Of a stretch of DNA of 64,000 nt, positions 31,649-41,311 are shown one piece after another. A program made the translations under genes and the position numbers. This stretch comes from DATCMA01 sp036563645. GTDB taxonomy: Bacteria; Actinomycetota; Actinomycetes; Mycobacteriales; Micromonosporaceae. Each line of letters opens with the position of its first letter. The stretch's first letter is position 1. The notes beneath the pieces were generated by a model. That model did not search any database. It was not told the DNA's origin and saw nothing but the letters and a program-made list of their open reading frames with translations. The stretch covers positions 1 to 64,000 of the forward strand of contig DATCMA010000062.1 in NCBI GenBank assembly GCA_036563645.1, given 5' to 3'.

Positions 31649-34087
31649 ATGGCGGACGTCGGCTGCGAGCTCTGTGCAGCGGACACTCCAGCCGAGTGGG
31701 TGCTGACTTACCAGGACGGCGACCCGGGCGAGGAGCGCGCTCGGGAAACGATGCTGACCGTCGGTAACGGCTACCTCGCAACCCGAGGTGCGGCGCCCGA
31801 GGCGGTCGCCGACGCTCACCACTATCCCGGTACCTACGTCGCCGGCATCTACAACCGGCTGACCTCCGTCGTGGACGGACAGACGCGGGAGGACGAGAGC
31901 ATCGTCAACCTGCCGAACTGGCTGCCGGTGACGTTCCGACCCGTGCGGGGACGGTGGTTCGCGCCGGGGGTGTGGGAGCGAGCACACGAGCACACCGCGC
32001 TCGAGCTGCGACGCGGCGTGATGCACCGCGAGATCGTGGTCATCGATGACAAGGGGCGGCGGAGCCGCATCCGTCAGAGTCGACTGGTGTCGATGGCCGC
32101 CCCACACGTCGCCGCGTTGGAGACCCGGATCATCCCCGAGAACTGGTCGGGACGCATCGAGCTTCGGTTCGGTTTGGACGGTCGGGTCGCCAACACCAAC
32201 GTTCCGACCTTCGCCGGTCTCGCCAACCAGCACCTCAATGTCACCGAGACCGGCTGCGACGGGGAACACCTGATGTGGCTGGTGGCCGAGACGGTCAACT
32301 CGAAGCTGCGGGTGGCGGAAGTCGCCCGGACGATGATCTACCAGGGTGGGCTGGAGCAGCGGGCGGATCGCCGTACCCTCAGCGAGCCCGGGTTCATCGG
32401 CCAAGCCCTCGAAGTCGACATCGGTCAGGGCGAAGAGGTGGTGATCGACAAGTGCGTCGCCATCTACACGTCTCGAGACCGGGCGATCGCTGAGCCGCTC
32501 GTCGCCGCCCGCGAGGAGATCGCCTACGCGTCCTCGTTCGAGGATCTGCTCCACGCGCACGCCGCCGCCTGGAACCGGTTGTGGCAGCGGTTCCGCGTGG
32601 AGCTGGAGGACCGGGACGACATGCGGCTACCGGTTAACGTCCACATCTTCCACCTCTTGCAGACCTTGTCGCCGCACACCGCCGACCTCGACGCGGGGGT
32701 TCCGGCGGCTGGGCTGCACGGGGAGTCGTACCGGGGGCACATCTTCTGGGACGAGCTCTTCGTGCTGCCCTTCCTTAACTTCCGCTTGCCGGAGCTGACC
32801 CGCGCCCTCCTGCGCTACCGGCACCGCCGCCTTCCCCAGGCGCGCCGCCGTGCTGCGGCGTTGGGGATGAAGGGCGCCCTCTTCCCCTGGGAGAGCGGCA
32901 GCGACGGCCGCGAGGAGACGCCACGCGCGTCGTGGAATCCCCACGCCGGCCGGTGGCGGCAGGACTTCTCAAGCCGGCAGTACCACGTCAACTGCGCGAT
33001 CGCCTACAACGTGTGGCAGTACTGGCAGGTCACCGGCGATTTCGGCTTTCTCGCCTCGTACGGCGCGGAGCTGCTGTTCGAGGTCGCCCGCTTCGCCGCG
33101 AGCATCGCGACCTACTCGCCGGCGGACGACCGGTACGACATTCGGGGCGTCATGGGGCCCGACGAGTTCCACGACGGCTACCCCGAACAGCCGGGGTGGG
33201 GCATCGACAACTCGGCGTACGTCAACATCATGACCGCCTGGACGCTGGCGCGGGCGCTGGATGCGCACGAGTTGCTCGGTGCCCATCGGAGTGACCAGCT
33301 ATGGCAAGGGCTTCAGCTCTCGGAGTCTGAGCTCGAGAAGTGGGACCACATCTCGCGTCGGCTCCGGCTGCACTTCTTCCCCAACGGGATCCTGGAGCAG
33401 TTCGAGGGCTACCACGAGCTCGCCGAGTTGGACTGGGATGACTTTGCCCGCCGCCACGGGGACCTCAAGAAGCTGGGCATGATCCTGGAGGCGGAGGGCG
33501 ATACGCCGAATCGGTATCAGGCGTGCAAGCAGGCGGACGTCCTCATGCTGCTGTACCTGTTCAGCGCCGAGGAGCTGACCGAGCTCATCCACCGGCTGGG
33601 CTATCCGTTCGATCCCGCGATCATCCCAGAAATGATCGACTTCTACATGCGACGGACGTCGCACGGTTCGAGCCTCAGCCGAATCGCGCACTCCTGGGTG
33701 CTATCCCGCACGGACCGGTCCCGGTCGTGGCGGATGCTGTGCGAAGCGCTGGAGAACGACATCGCCAACAAGCAGTCCGGTAGCACCAGTGAGGGCATTC
33801 ACCTTGGCGCCATGGCCGGCACGCTGGACATCCTCCAACGCGGCTACACCGGACTGGACACGCGGCACGACATGCTGTGGCTCAACCCGATGGTTCCGGA
33901 GGAGCTCCGGTCGCTCAACATCGACGTGCGCTACCGGGGCCAGTGGATCAACCTGCGGGTGAATGAGTCCGAGGTCACCGTCCGGGCGTTGCCCGGCGGT
34001 GGACACACCACGTCCAAAGTGGTCATCCGCGACAAGGTCTACGAACTCCAGCCCGGCGGGACGATCACCGTACCGCGTGACGAGTGA
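31649..34087 (+). CDS. Glycoside hydrolase family 65 protein (disaccharide phosphorylase type)
   Basis: 812 residues. An N-terminal beta-sandwich (TMLTVGNGYLATRGAAPEA) leads to the (alpha/alpha)6 barrel with FWDELFVLPFLN, GALFPWESGSDGRE and the catalytic-acid block MGPDEFHDGY; FDPAIIPEMIDFY and SSLSRIAHSWVL come later. GH65 enzymes split alpha-linked glucose disaccharides such as trehalose, kojibiose or maltose with phosphate. The specificity cannot be read from this. No beta-phosphoglucomutase gene or sugar transporter is adjacent, which is unusual. ATG 31649 has a strong AGGAGGTG. The stop is 12 bp from the convergent esterase stop. Confidence 0.9.
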   Translation: MADVGCELCAADTPAEWVLTYQDGDPGEERARETMLTVGNGYLATRGAAPEAVADAHHYPGTYVAGIYNRLTSVVDGQTREDESIVNLPNWLPVTFRPVRGRWFAPGVWERAHEHTALELRRGVMHREIVVIDDKGRRSRIRQSRLVSMAAPHVAALETRIIPENWSGRIELRFGLDGRVANTNVPTFAGLANQHLNVTETGCDGEHLMWLVAETVNSKLRVAEVARTMIYQGGLEQRADRRTLSEPGFIGQALEVDIGQGEEVVIDKCVAIYTSRDRAIAEPLVAAREEIAYASSFEDLLHAHAAAWNRLWQRFRVELEDRDDMRLPVNVHIFHLLQTLSPHTADLDAGVPAAGLHGESYRGHIFWDELFVLPFLNFRLPELTRALLRYRHRRLPQARRRAAALGMKGALFPWESGSDGREETPRASWNPHAGRWRQDFSSRQYHVNCAIAYNVWQYWQVTGDFGFLASYGAELLFEVARFAASIATYSPADDRYDIRGVMGPDEFHDGYPEQPGWGIDNSAYVNIMTAWTLARALDAHELLGAHRSDQLWQGLQLSESELEKWDHISRRLRLHFFPNGILEQFEGYHELAELDWDDFARRHGDLKKLGMILEAEGDTPNRYQACKQADVLMLLYLFSAEELTELIHRLGYPFDPAIIPEMIDFYMRRTSHGSSLSRIAHSWVLSRTDRSRSWRMLCEALENDIANKQSGSTSEGIHLGAMAGTLDILQRGYTGLDTRHDMLWLNPMVPEELRSLNIDVRYRGQWINLRVNESEVTVRALPGGGHTTSKVVIRDKVYELQPGGTITVPRDE

Positions 34088-34099
34088 GCGCGCCGCGGT

Positions 34100-34822
34100 C
34101 TAGCTGACCGGCGTGCCCCACAGCCAGGAGACACCACGGTCGATGACGGCCTGGGGCACCTCGTGCCCGCCGTCGAACTCCTGGTAGGTGACCTCGTACT
34201 CCAGGCTGGTCAGGCGGGAGACGAGGTGACGGCTGCACTGGTCGATGGGGAGGACCCGGTCACCGGTGCCGTGTGCGATGTAGATGCGCGGCCGACCGTG
34301 CACCACCATGGGCGCGGCGAAGCCCGGAGAGAACGCCAACACCGCGTCGAAGAGGTCGCCGTTGGTGAGGCCGAGGGTGAGGGCGTACGAGGCCCCGTCG
34401 GAGAATCCGCCGATGATCATTTCGGAGACGGGGTACGAGTCGAGGATCTCCTCGAGGACGCGGTCGATCCGTCGCACGTCCACACCGAACCCGTCCACGA
34501 TGAGGTCCCAGGTGGTTCCGGCGGATTTCGGCGCGACGAGGAGAATCCGGTGGCGGTCGGCGATCGAAAGCAGCAAGTTGAGGCCATCCCGAGGTGAGCC
34601 ACCCGCCCCGTGGAACACCACGGCGAGGCGGTAGGGCCGGCCGTCGACGGGCTCGGGGACATAGGCGAGCGCCAGGAGTTCCCCGGTGGGGCCGTCCAGC
34701 GGGAGGAGTCCCGCCGTCGAGGAGGGAGAGATCGGCGGACCGGGCCGTACCGTCAACCGTCCATGGCCGGAGTTCTCCGCGGGCTGCGGATGCGGTCTGA
34801 CCGGTTCTCTCACCTGGCTCAC
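34100..34822 (-). CDS. Alpha/beta-hydrolase (carboxylesterase/phospholipase-like)
   Basis: 240 residues. The nucleophile elbow is GFSDGASYAL; Asp in GTGDRVLP and His in FDGGHEVP complete the triad. The oxyanion strand VVFHGAGGSP is typical of the phospholipase/carboxylesterase and poly-hydroxyalkanoate depolymerase-like groups. The first 40 residues are Pro-rich with no signal peptide, so it is probably cytosolic. GTG 34822 follows GAGGAG closely. It likely cleaves an ester; substrate unknown. Confidence 0.85.
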   Translation of the reverse strand: MSQVREPVRPHPQPAENSGHGRLTVRPGPPISPSSTAGLLPLDGPTGELLALAYVPEPVDGRPYRLAVVFHGAGGSPRDGLNLLLSIADRHRILLVAPKSAGTTWDLIVDGFGVDVRRIDRVLEEILDSYPVSEMIIGGFSDGASYALTLGLTNGDLFDAVLAFSPGFAAPMVVHGRPRIYIAHGTGDRVLPIDQCSRHLVSRLTSLEYEVTYQEFDGGHEVPQAVIDRGVSWLWGTPVS

Positions 34823-35006
34823 GACTCCTCAGCGTTCGAGCGGGATACCCATGCCCTAGCGCGGAGCGGGTACCCCGATCCCGCCGCGCCATGCCGAGGA
34901 GACGCGCCCGGGGATCGTGGCCCGCGGCAGACGCGCGCCCAGCGCCGCCGGGTGGCGACGCTGGGCGGGACGACCGCGGTGAACAGCCGCTGGCCGCGGG
35001 CGGTGC

Positions 35007-35225
35007 TTACCCCACCGCCACGAGCCGCTTCTTCAGCAGCTCCTTGCCCTGCTCACCGGCTTTCAGGCTGTTGTGCTGGATCTTGCGGAACCACTCGGCG
35101 AGCTCGGTGTCGCCCTCCTGTTCCGCGTCCCGGATGTAGTTCTCCATCCGCCACGCGTTCTCCAGGGACATGTGCAGGATGCTGAGCAGGTCGTAGTTCT
35201 TGTCCTTGACAGGGCTAGTGGGCAT
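35007..35225 (-). CDS. Small helical conserved protein, unknown function
   Basis: 72 residues, strongly helical and charged: YDLLSILHMSLENAWRMENY, then AEQEGDTELAEWFRKIQHNS and a basic end KELLKKRLVAVG. There are no Cys. The pattern of paired amphipathic helices would suit a four-helix bundle dimer, but this is inference. GGAGGT precedes ATG 35225 by 7 nt, so it is a real gene. It is divergent from the SDR gene whose promoter is stress-type. Confidence 0.8.
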   Translation of the reverse strand: MPTSPVKDKNYDLLSILHMSLENAWRMENYIRDAEQEGDTELAEWFRKIQHNSLKAGEQGKELLKKRLVAVG

Positions 35226-35421
35226 CGCCAACCTCCGGGTGTTGTCGGTGTCCACACGTTTGCCCGCCACGCGGCCCGTTACGCATGGCATCTGCCCCTC
35301 GCGACCCCGCCGGACGCCCGGCGGGCGAATCCCCGCAGCGGCTCTGATCCCACCGGCCCGAAAACCCGGTGTCTGGTCACGCTCGTGGTCGGCGACGACC
35401 ATTCGACCGAAAATAGGGGGA

Positions 35422-35446
35422 GTTTGTCGTAATCCACCTCGGGTAT
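35422..35446 (+). promoter_or_regulatory. SigB/SigH-type stress promoter for the SDR gene
   Basis: GTTT at 35422-35425 and GGGTAT at 35441-35446, with 15 nt between, match the GTTT-N14-16-GGGTAT pattern of actinomycete general-stress sigma factors. The predicted transcript start (about 35453) is a few nt before the ATG at 35457, so the mRNA is leaderless or nearly so. Confidence 0.72.
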
Positions 35447-35456
35447 TGGGTAGGAC

Positions 35457-36314
35457 ATGACCGTACCGGAACAGCCTCCGGCTCAGGAGCAACCCTATCC
35501 CGGCGAAACCGATAAAATGCGGCCGCGTCCGCGGGACGAGATGGCGATGTACGTCGGCCGGGGTCTCCTCGACGGGCGCCGCGCGCTGATTACCGGTGGC
35601 GATTCCGGAATTGGGCGGGCTGTCGCGGTGGCCTTCGCGAAAGAAGGTGCTGATGTGGCCATCGCGTACCTCTGTGAACACGGCGACGCGCGCCACACCG
35701 CGCGCCTGGTCGAGGCGGCCGGCCGCCGGTGTGTTCTCATCCCCGGAGACCTCGCCGAGCCTGAAGCCTGTCAGCGGGCCGTCGACACCACGGTGGCGGA
35801 GCTCGGTGGGGTGGACGTCTTGGTGAACAACGTCGCCTATCAGCAAACCGCCGATTCCCTCGAAGGGATTTCCGCCGAGCAGTGGCAGCGGACTTTTGAC
35901 GTCAATATCCACAGCTACTATCACGTGACCAAGGCTGCACTGCCGCATATGCGGTCGGGTTCCGCCATTATCAATACCGCGTCCATCAATGGGCTCCGCG
36001 GAAATAAGCATCTCATTGACTATTCGGCGACAAAGGGCGCGGTCATTGCGTTCACGTACGCGTTGGCACAGGCGTTGCTCAACCGCGGAATCCGCGTCAA
36101 CTGCGTCGCACCCGGTCCGGTGTGGACCCCACTGATCCCCGCGACATTTCCCGCGGAGCGGGTCGAGGGATTCGGCGATCACGTGCCGATGAAGCGGCCG
36201 GCACACCCCGACGAGATCGCACCCTCGTACGTCTTCTTCGCCAGCGCGCAGCTCTCGTCCTACTACACCGGCGAGGTGTTGGCGCCTATCGGCGGACTCA
36301 CCCTGCCCGGCTGA
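35457..36314 (+). CDS. Short-chain dehydrogenase/reductase (YhdF/YgaD-like stress type)
   Basis: 285 residues. NAD(P) site ITGGDSGIGRAVA; NNVAYQ; catalytic Ser in TASING and the YSATKGA Tyr/Lys pair. The N-terminal extension of about 40 residues, QPYPGETDKM...RGLLDGRRALITGGDSGIGR, is the hallmark of the YhdF/YgaD group of general-stress oxidoreductases, and supports ATG 35457 even though it leaves almost no leader. The promoter at 35422-35446 is stress-type. Substrate unknown. Confidence 0.9.
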   Translation: MTVPEQPPAQEQPYPGETDKMRPRPRDEMAMYVGRGLLDGRRALITGGDSGIGRAVAVAFAKEGADVAIAYLCEHGDARHTARLVEAAGRRCVLIPGDLAEPEACQRAVDTTVAELGGVDVLVNNVAYQQTADSLEGISAEQWQRTFDVNIHSYYHVTKAALPHMRSGSAIINTASINGLRGNKHLIDYSATKGAVIAFTYALAQALLNRGIRVNCVAPGPVWTPLIPATFPAERVEGFGDHVPMKRPAHPDEIAPSYVFFASAQLSSYYTGEVLAPIGGLTLPG

Positions 36315-36419
36315 CTGGTTCCCAGTCGGCGGCCGTCGTGTCTGCGCGTAACCCGCCTCGCCACCGCATCGGGATTCTGAGAATTGGGCCTGGGACCGGG
36401 GAGGCAGCGAGGTGGGGCC

Positions 36420-37586
36420 ATGCGGCGACGTCGGTTGCGCGCTGAGCTGGTCACGGTGGTGCCCTTCGTGCTCGCTGGCTGCGTCGCGCCGGTGAGCGAC
36501 GCGGCGCAGCCGCCCGAGGTCACGCTCACCCCGGCCCGGGGCAGCCGGAACGTGCCGATCAGCGCGGAGTTGGGGATCGGGGTGACGGGCGGCCGGGTCG
36601 CTGACGTCCGGCTGGCCGACGATCAGGGCACCGTCGTGCCGGGGGCGATGCGGGATGACGGGTCCTCGTGGGTGCCGAGCCAGCCCTTGCAGTACGGGCG
36701 CTCGTACATCGCCCAGGTCACCGCGGTCAACGCCTACGGCCGCACGCGCACGCGGACGACGACGTTCACCACGATGGCGCCGCCGGACAAGCTGCACCAC
36801 AGCACCCTGTATCTCAAGGACGGCGAGACGTACGGCGTGGCGATGCCGGTGACCCTCCGCTTTGACCCGCCGGTGCCGAAAGAGGCGCGGGCCGCGGTGC
36901 AGCGCCGGCTGTTCGTCACCACTGATCCCCCGCAGCCCGGCGTCTGGCATTGGGAGGCGGACGGCCGTCAGGTCTACTACCGCGCGCGACAGTTTTGGCG
37001 GCCCGGCACCCGGATCACCGTGCGGGCCGCGCTCGCCGGTGTGCCGATGGGGGAGGGGCGCTTCGGGGCCACCGACCACGTCGCGTCAGCGACTATCGGC
37101 AACAAGGTCGTCATCGAGATCGACAACGCGACCAAGCACATGTCGGTCTTCATCGACGATCGGCTCGCCCGCCGCATCCCGGTCAGCCTCGGCAAGCCGA
37201 GCACACCGACGTCGAGCGGCACCATGGTGATCATGGAGAAGCTCGAGCGCACGGTCTTCGACACCCGCGGCGAGCCGAACGGCGGCTACGTCATTGAGGT
37301 CGAAGACGCCCAGCGGCTCACCTGGGGTGGGGAGTTCATCCACGCCGCGCCCTGGTCGGTCGCGGCGCAAGGGCGAGAGAACGTCTCCCACGGCTGCACG
37401 AACATCTCTCCGGCGGACGCGGACTGGTTGATGTCGGTCACCCACGTCGGCGACCCCGTCACGGTGACGAACACCGAGGTGCGCCTCGCCCGCGGCAATG
37501 GGTGGACCGCCTGGGATATGAGCTGGGAGGAGTACATCCAAGGCAGCGCGCTGCCGGTGCCGGAGGAGCTGCGCACCGCGGCCTGA
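36420..37586 (+). CDS. L,D-transpeptidase lipoprotein (LdtMt2-like), copy 1
   Basis: 388 residues. A short signal ends in the lipobox LAGC (Cys21). Two Ig-like domains follow (SWVPSQPLQYGRSYIAQVTA and the YGVAMPVTLRF part), then the YkuD catalytic domain with IHAAPWS and the SHGCTNISP active site carrying Cys and His. It makes 3-3 cross-links in peptidoglycan and resists most penicillins. ATG 36420 has GAGGTGGGG upstream. A close paralogue lies at 48194-49435; the two share long blocks, e.g. FVTTDPPQPGVWHW. Confidence 0.93.
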   Translation: MRRRRLRAELVTVVPFVLAGCVAPVSDAAQPPEVTLTPARGSRNVPISAELGIGVTGGRVADVRLADDQGTVVPGAMRDDGSSWVPSQPLQYGRSYIAQVTAVNAYGRTRTRTTTFTTMAPPDKLHHSTLYLKDGETYGVAMPVTLRFDPPVPKEARAAVQRRLFVTTDPPQPGVWHWEADGRQVYYRARQFWRPGTRITVRAALAGVPMGEGRFGATDHVASATIGNKVVIEIDNATKHMSVFIDDRLARRIPVSLGKPSTPTSSGTMVIMEKLERTVFDTRGEPNGGYVIEVEDAQRLTWGGEFIHAAPWSVAAQGRENVSHGCTNISPADADWLMSVTHVGDPVTVTNTEVRLARGNGWTAWDMSWEEYIQGSALPVPEELRTAA

Positions 37587-37624
37587 CCGCGAGGCCGGAT
37601 GGCGCGGCGGCGGGGCGGGAGGCG

Positions 37625-39985
37625 TCACCGCCCGGCGTCGGAGAGGTAGAGGACGACGACCCCACCCGCGACAGTGCGCTTGGTGGGCTGCGTGGCGGCC
37701 ACCGTGTGCGGGGGACAGGGTGACCGCATCGGCCGAGCCTCCACCTCCACCTGGAAACCGGCGTTCCGCAACCGGCGGACGGCCTGCGCGACGCTCTGGC
37801 AGGTGACGTTGGGGATCGCCACCTGGTCGCCGTAGGCCAATCGGCGCGGAGGCTTGGGGAAGTCCACCGGCGCCTTGCCGCGCATCGCGTCGGCGAGCGT
37901 GTGGTACACCGCCGGGTCGACCACCGCGTGCGTCATCGTCGCGGTGGTCTCGGGCCAATCGGGGTCGGCGAGGAATCCGGCGACGGTGAGGGATCGCGTG
38001 GTCACCACCATCGAGGCGGCGCGGTAGCGGTCCGTCGTGCCCGTCTTACCGGCGATCGGGTGACCGACCACTCGCCGGGCCGCGCCCGCCGTCGCCCCCT
38101 TGCACTCCCGAAACGCGGACTGATCGCCCACCGGGCAGCGCGCGACGTCAATCGCCGCCCGGGCCACGTCGCGGTCGATCACCCGTCGGCAGCGGGGATC
38201 CGCGACGGTGAGCCGGCGGCCCGCGCTGTCCCAGATCTCCTCGACTGGGGTGGGCTCGCAGAACACCCCTTCTGCGGCGAGGGTGGCGTAGGCGGTGGCG
38301 ACGTCCAAGGGGGTGGTGGCGGATACGCCCAGGGTGAACGCTCCCCAGCGATCCGCCGCCGCCCGGTCATTGGCGATCGCTGCCTCGCGCGGGTCTCGGA
38401 ACTGGATGCCCATCCGTCGGGCCACGTCCACGACGTGTGCCGCGCCGACGCGCTCCTGGAGCGGAACGAAATAGGTGTTGACCGAGTGACCGAACGCGGT
38501 CCACGCGTTGTGCACCCCCGCCACGGCGGCGGTGAAGTTTCGGGGGCAGTAGCGCGTGCTGTTCGGGCACGTCGAGTCCTTGTCGCTGCTGAGGTACGTC
38601 GACCGATAGACCTGGGGTGCGTTGATCGGGTAGTCGAGGGGGTAACCCCGCTCCAGGGCGGCGACGACCGTGAAGATTTTGAAGATCGAACCGGCCTGGT
38701 AGCCCGTGATGTCGCTGCCCCCCGTCACGATCGGGTTCATCGTGTAGGGGTAGGTGCCCCGGAGACCGGCACGGGCTTTCGCGGGGTCGCTGGCTGGCCC
38801 GTTGCGCGGCGCGCGCGGATCGTCGAGGCCGAAGATCCGGTTGGCGGCGAGCGCGCGGACCCGACCGGTGCCCGGCTCCACCGCGGCGATCATGAGCGCG
38901 TTGGGGTCGGTGTCCGCGATCCGGCGGGTGATGTGGCGGCGGGCCGCCGCCTGTATCGCCGGGTCGAGCGTGGTGATGACCCGATAGCCGCCGCCTTTGA
39001 GCTGCCGTTCCCGGTCGTATGGGGTCGCGCCGAACGCCGGCTGGGCCAGCCACCAGCGGGAGAGGTAGTCGCAGAAGAATCCGGCGTCCGGGACGCCGGT
39101 AGCCAGGCAGCCGTTCGGGGGGCGTTCGCCGGTGACGGTGAGGGGCGCAGCTTGAGCGGCCGCCTCCTCCTCCGCGGAAATCGCGCCGGTCTTTCGCATC
39201 TGCCGAATCACCCAGTTGCGGCGCTCAAGGGTCGCGCGGGCCCCCTCGTCGGTCAGCGGGTTGAAATCGGTCGGTGATTTCACGATCCCCGCGATCATCG
39301 CCGCCTCGGGCAGGGACAGGTCGCGCGGGTGTTTACCGAAGTAGAACTGGCTGGCCGCGTAGACCCCGTAGGTCCCGTTGCCGAAGGGGGCCATGTTGAG
39401 GTAGCGCTCGAGGATCTCGTCCTTAGTGAGGTGTCGCTCGAGGCGGAGGGCGAGCTGCGCCTCCCGCACCTTCCGCACCCCGGTGTCCACGTTCGCCGCG
39501 ATGACCGCCTCAGGGCTGGCAGCGGCGTAGGTGAGCGCCATCCGGACGTACTGCATGGTCAAGGTCGAGGCGCCCTGGTGGTACCGCCCGGTGCTGTTCG
39601 CGATGAGGGCCCGCAGGACGCCCTTGAGGTCGACGCCGGTGTGCCGGTAGAAGTTCTGATCCTCCGCCGCGATGATCGCGTCCCGCATGACGGGGGCGAT
39701 CTCCCGTAGGGGCACGTTGCGTCGGTTCTGGTCGGCGAAACGGGCGAGCAGCGTGCGGCGGTCCGCCGCGTAGACCTCGGTCGCTTGGGGCGCCCGCGGT
39801 GTGATCAGCTCGGCGGGGAGCGTCTCGACCACGCCCGCGGCTGCCTTCGCCGCGAGTCCGATGATGCTCACCAGGGGAAATGCCGCCACCGCCAGGACGA
39901 GTCCGGAGAGGACACCGCAGCTGAGCAGTCGGACGAGTGGTCGGGATGTGACATCGGGAGCTCGTGCCGTCACATCACTGCTCAA
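37625..39985 (-). CDS. Bifunctional penicillin-binding protein with PASTA domain
   Basis: 786 residues. Membrane helix about 20-42; glycosyltransferase family 51 with catalytic Glu108 in AAEDQNFYRHTG; the ASTLTMQYVR block; then a transpeptidase domain with SxxK as GSIFKIF, SxN as HSVNTYF and GKTGTT; a PASTA-type domain of about 70 residues at the C terminus (VAIPNVTCQSVAQAVRRL). It polymerises glycan and cross-links 4-3 peptides, and the PASTA part may sense muropeptides. It is convergent with L,D-transpeptidase 1, 38 bp apart. Start ATG 39985. Confidence 0.95.
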   Translation of the reverse strand: MSSDVTARAPDVTSRPLVRLLSCGVLSGLVLAVAAFPLVSIIGLAAKAAAGVVETLPAELITPRAPQATEVYAADRRTLLARFADQNRRNVPLREIAPVMRDAIIAAEDQNFYRHTGVDLKGVLRALIANSTGRYHQGASTLTMQYVRMALTYAAASPEAVIAANVDTGVRKVREAQLALRLERHLTKDEILERYLNMAPFGNGTYGVYAASQFYFGKHPRDLSLPEAAMIAGIVKSPTDFNPLTDEGARATLERRNWVIRQMRKTGAISAEEEAAAQAAPLTVTGERPPNGCLATGVPDAGFFCDYLSRWWLAQPAFGATPYDRERQLKGGGYRVITTLDPAIQAAARRHITRRIADTDPNALMIAAVEPGTGRVRALAANRIFGLDDPRAPRNGPASDPAKARAGLRGTYPYTMNPIVTGGSDITGYQAGSIFKIFTVVAALERGYPLDYPINAPQVYRSTYLSSDKDSTCPNSTRYCPRNFTAAVAGVHNAWTAFGHSVNTYFVPLQERVGAAHVVDVARRMGIQFRDPREAAIANDRAAADRWGAFTLGVSATTPLDVATAYATLAAEGVFCEPTPVEEIWDSAGRRLTVADPRCRRVIDRDVARAAIDVARCPVGDQSAFRECKGATAGAARRVVGHPIAGKTGTTDRYRAASMVVTTRSLTVAGFLADPDWPETTATMTHAVVDPAVYHTLADAMRGKAPVDFPKPPRRLAYGDQVAIPNVTCQSVAQAVRRLRNAGFQVEVEARPMRSPCPPHTVAATQPTKRTVAGGVVVLYLSDAGR

Positions 39986-40054
39986 CGCGGCATTGAGGGG
40001 GAAGTTCCGATTTTTTACGGTTATTTCCTGACAGATGTCGCGTGTCGGACCGGG

Positions 40055-41209
40055 TCAATCGCGCGGCTGGTGCGGGGCCCGTCGCTTGGCCGCCTCGCGT
40101 ACCAACACGTTGGCCTCCTCCGGGCCGATGCCGGTCGCCTGCAACAGGTCGATCGCGGTCGCGCGGACCTGGGCGATGATGACGCTGCCTGAGAAGCCGA
40201 TCCCCGCCGCGTACGCCTCGCCCGCGTCGCTCGCCGCGTCCAGCAGTCGTTCGCGGGCGCGCAGCGGCTGAGCGCGGTGGGCGAGCTCCCGTTGCAGGAC
40301 GCGCACGGCGTCGCTGAGGATCGCGATGGTCGAGGCGAGCTTCTCGGGGATGGGCTCCCCGCCGTCGAGGGCGGTGACGCACCGGCGCGTGAGCACCCGG
40401 CCGTTGCGGACCGCGCGCATGAGGAACTCCGAGGTGTGCACGTAGCGCCGCAACGGCGTGCGCGCGCTCCAATGCACCGGCGCGAGCGCGGCGGTTTCCT
40501 GACCTGCCTGGAGGGCCTCTCGCATGACGGTCAGCGCGTCCTCGGAGCCGCGCAGGCGCTCGAGCGCGGCGTTGGCGCGGTCCCGGTTGCGTTCGGCCAG
40601 GGCGGCCCCGGCATCGGCGTACGCGGTGATGAGGGTGTCGAGAACCGGGTCGCAGGCGCTGCGGACCAGCGTCAGCGGCCGCATCGGCGCGATGATCATG
40701 ACGGCCAGACTGACCATGCCCCCGAGCAGGGCCTCGGCGAACCGTGACGCATAGATGCCCGTGGTCGTCGGGGGAGACAGGGTCGCGATGAGGACGGCGG
40801 TGCTCGCCGCCTGGGTGACCAGCGCGGGCCCGCCGCCGAGGACGAACGACGTGGCGATCGCGACGGCGACCACGAGGCCGAGCTGCCACCATCCGGCGCC
40901 GATCGCCGCGATGACCGCGTCCCCGATGGCGACCCCGAGCGCGACCCCGAGGACCAGCTCAGCGGTGTTCCGCAAGCGTTGCCCGCGTCCGGAGGCGAGG
41001 GTGCCGACCGCGGCGATCGGGGCGAAGACCGGCTCGGATTGATCCAGCACGTGCAGCGCGAGCCACCACGATATGGCCGCCGCGAGGGCGGATTGGAGGA
41101 TGAGTCCGGCGTTGCCCCGCACCCGGTGCCAGCGTGTCCGCAGTGCGTTGGGCAGGCGTCGCCTGAACTCCCGAACGCGGCGCCGGACTTCCGGTCTCGG
41201 GATCACCAC
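40055..41209 (-). CDS. FUSC-family membrane protein
   Basis: 384 residues. An N-terminal membrane domain of about five to six helices (ALAAAISWWLALHVL, PVFAPIAAVGTLASGRG, LVLGVALGVAIGDAVIAAIG) is of the FUSC/aromatic acid exporter type, followed by a long helical cytosolic part with many Arg/Glu. PVFAPIAAVG and the GQRLRNTAELVLG segment are conserved in the family. A role in export or permeability is likely; the substrate is unknown. It is divergent from the copper operon. Confidence 0.85.
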   Translation of the reverse strand: MVIPRPEVRRRVREFRRRLPNALRTRWHRVRGNAGLILQSALAAAISWWLALHVLDQSEPVFAPIAAVGTLASGRGQRLRNTAELVLGVALGVAIGDAVIAAIGAGWWQLGLVVAVAIATSFVLGGGPALVTQAASTAVLIATLSPPTTTGIYASRFAEALLGGMVSLAVMIIAPMRPLTLVRSACDPVLDTLITAYADAGAALAERNRDRANAALERLRGSEDALTVMREALQAGQETAALAPVHWSARTPLRRYVHTSEFLMRAVRNGRVLTRRCVTALDGGEPIPEKLASTIAILSDAVRVLQRELAHRAQPLRARERLLDAASDAGEAYAAGIGFSGSVIIAQVRATAIDLLQATGIGPEEANVLVREAAKRRAPHQPRD

Positions 41210-41311
41210 AAGCTGACGCTACCGAGCGCGTGATCAGGTAAGTCGGGGAAAGCGGGGATCCACCCCTGGGCAACGGCGCGACTGACCGGACATGTGGGGC
41301 GGCACGTCCTT

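Noticed and set aside
35226..37079. Long minus-strand extension of the small helical protein frame
   Set aside because: It lies under the SDR and L,D-transpeptidase genes; real homology starts at ATG 35225.
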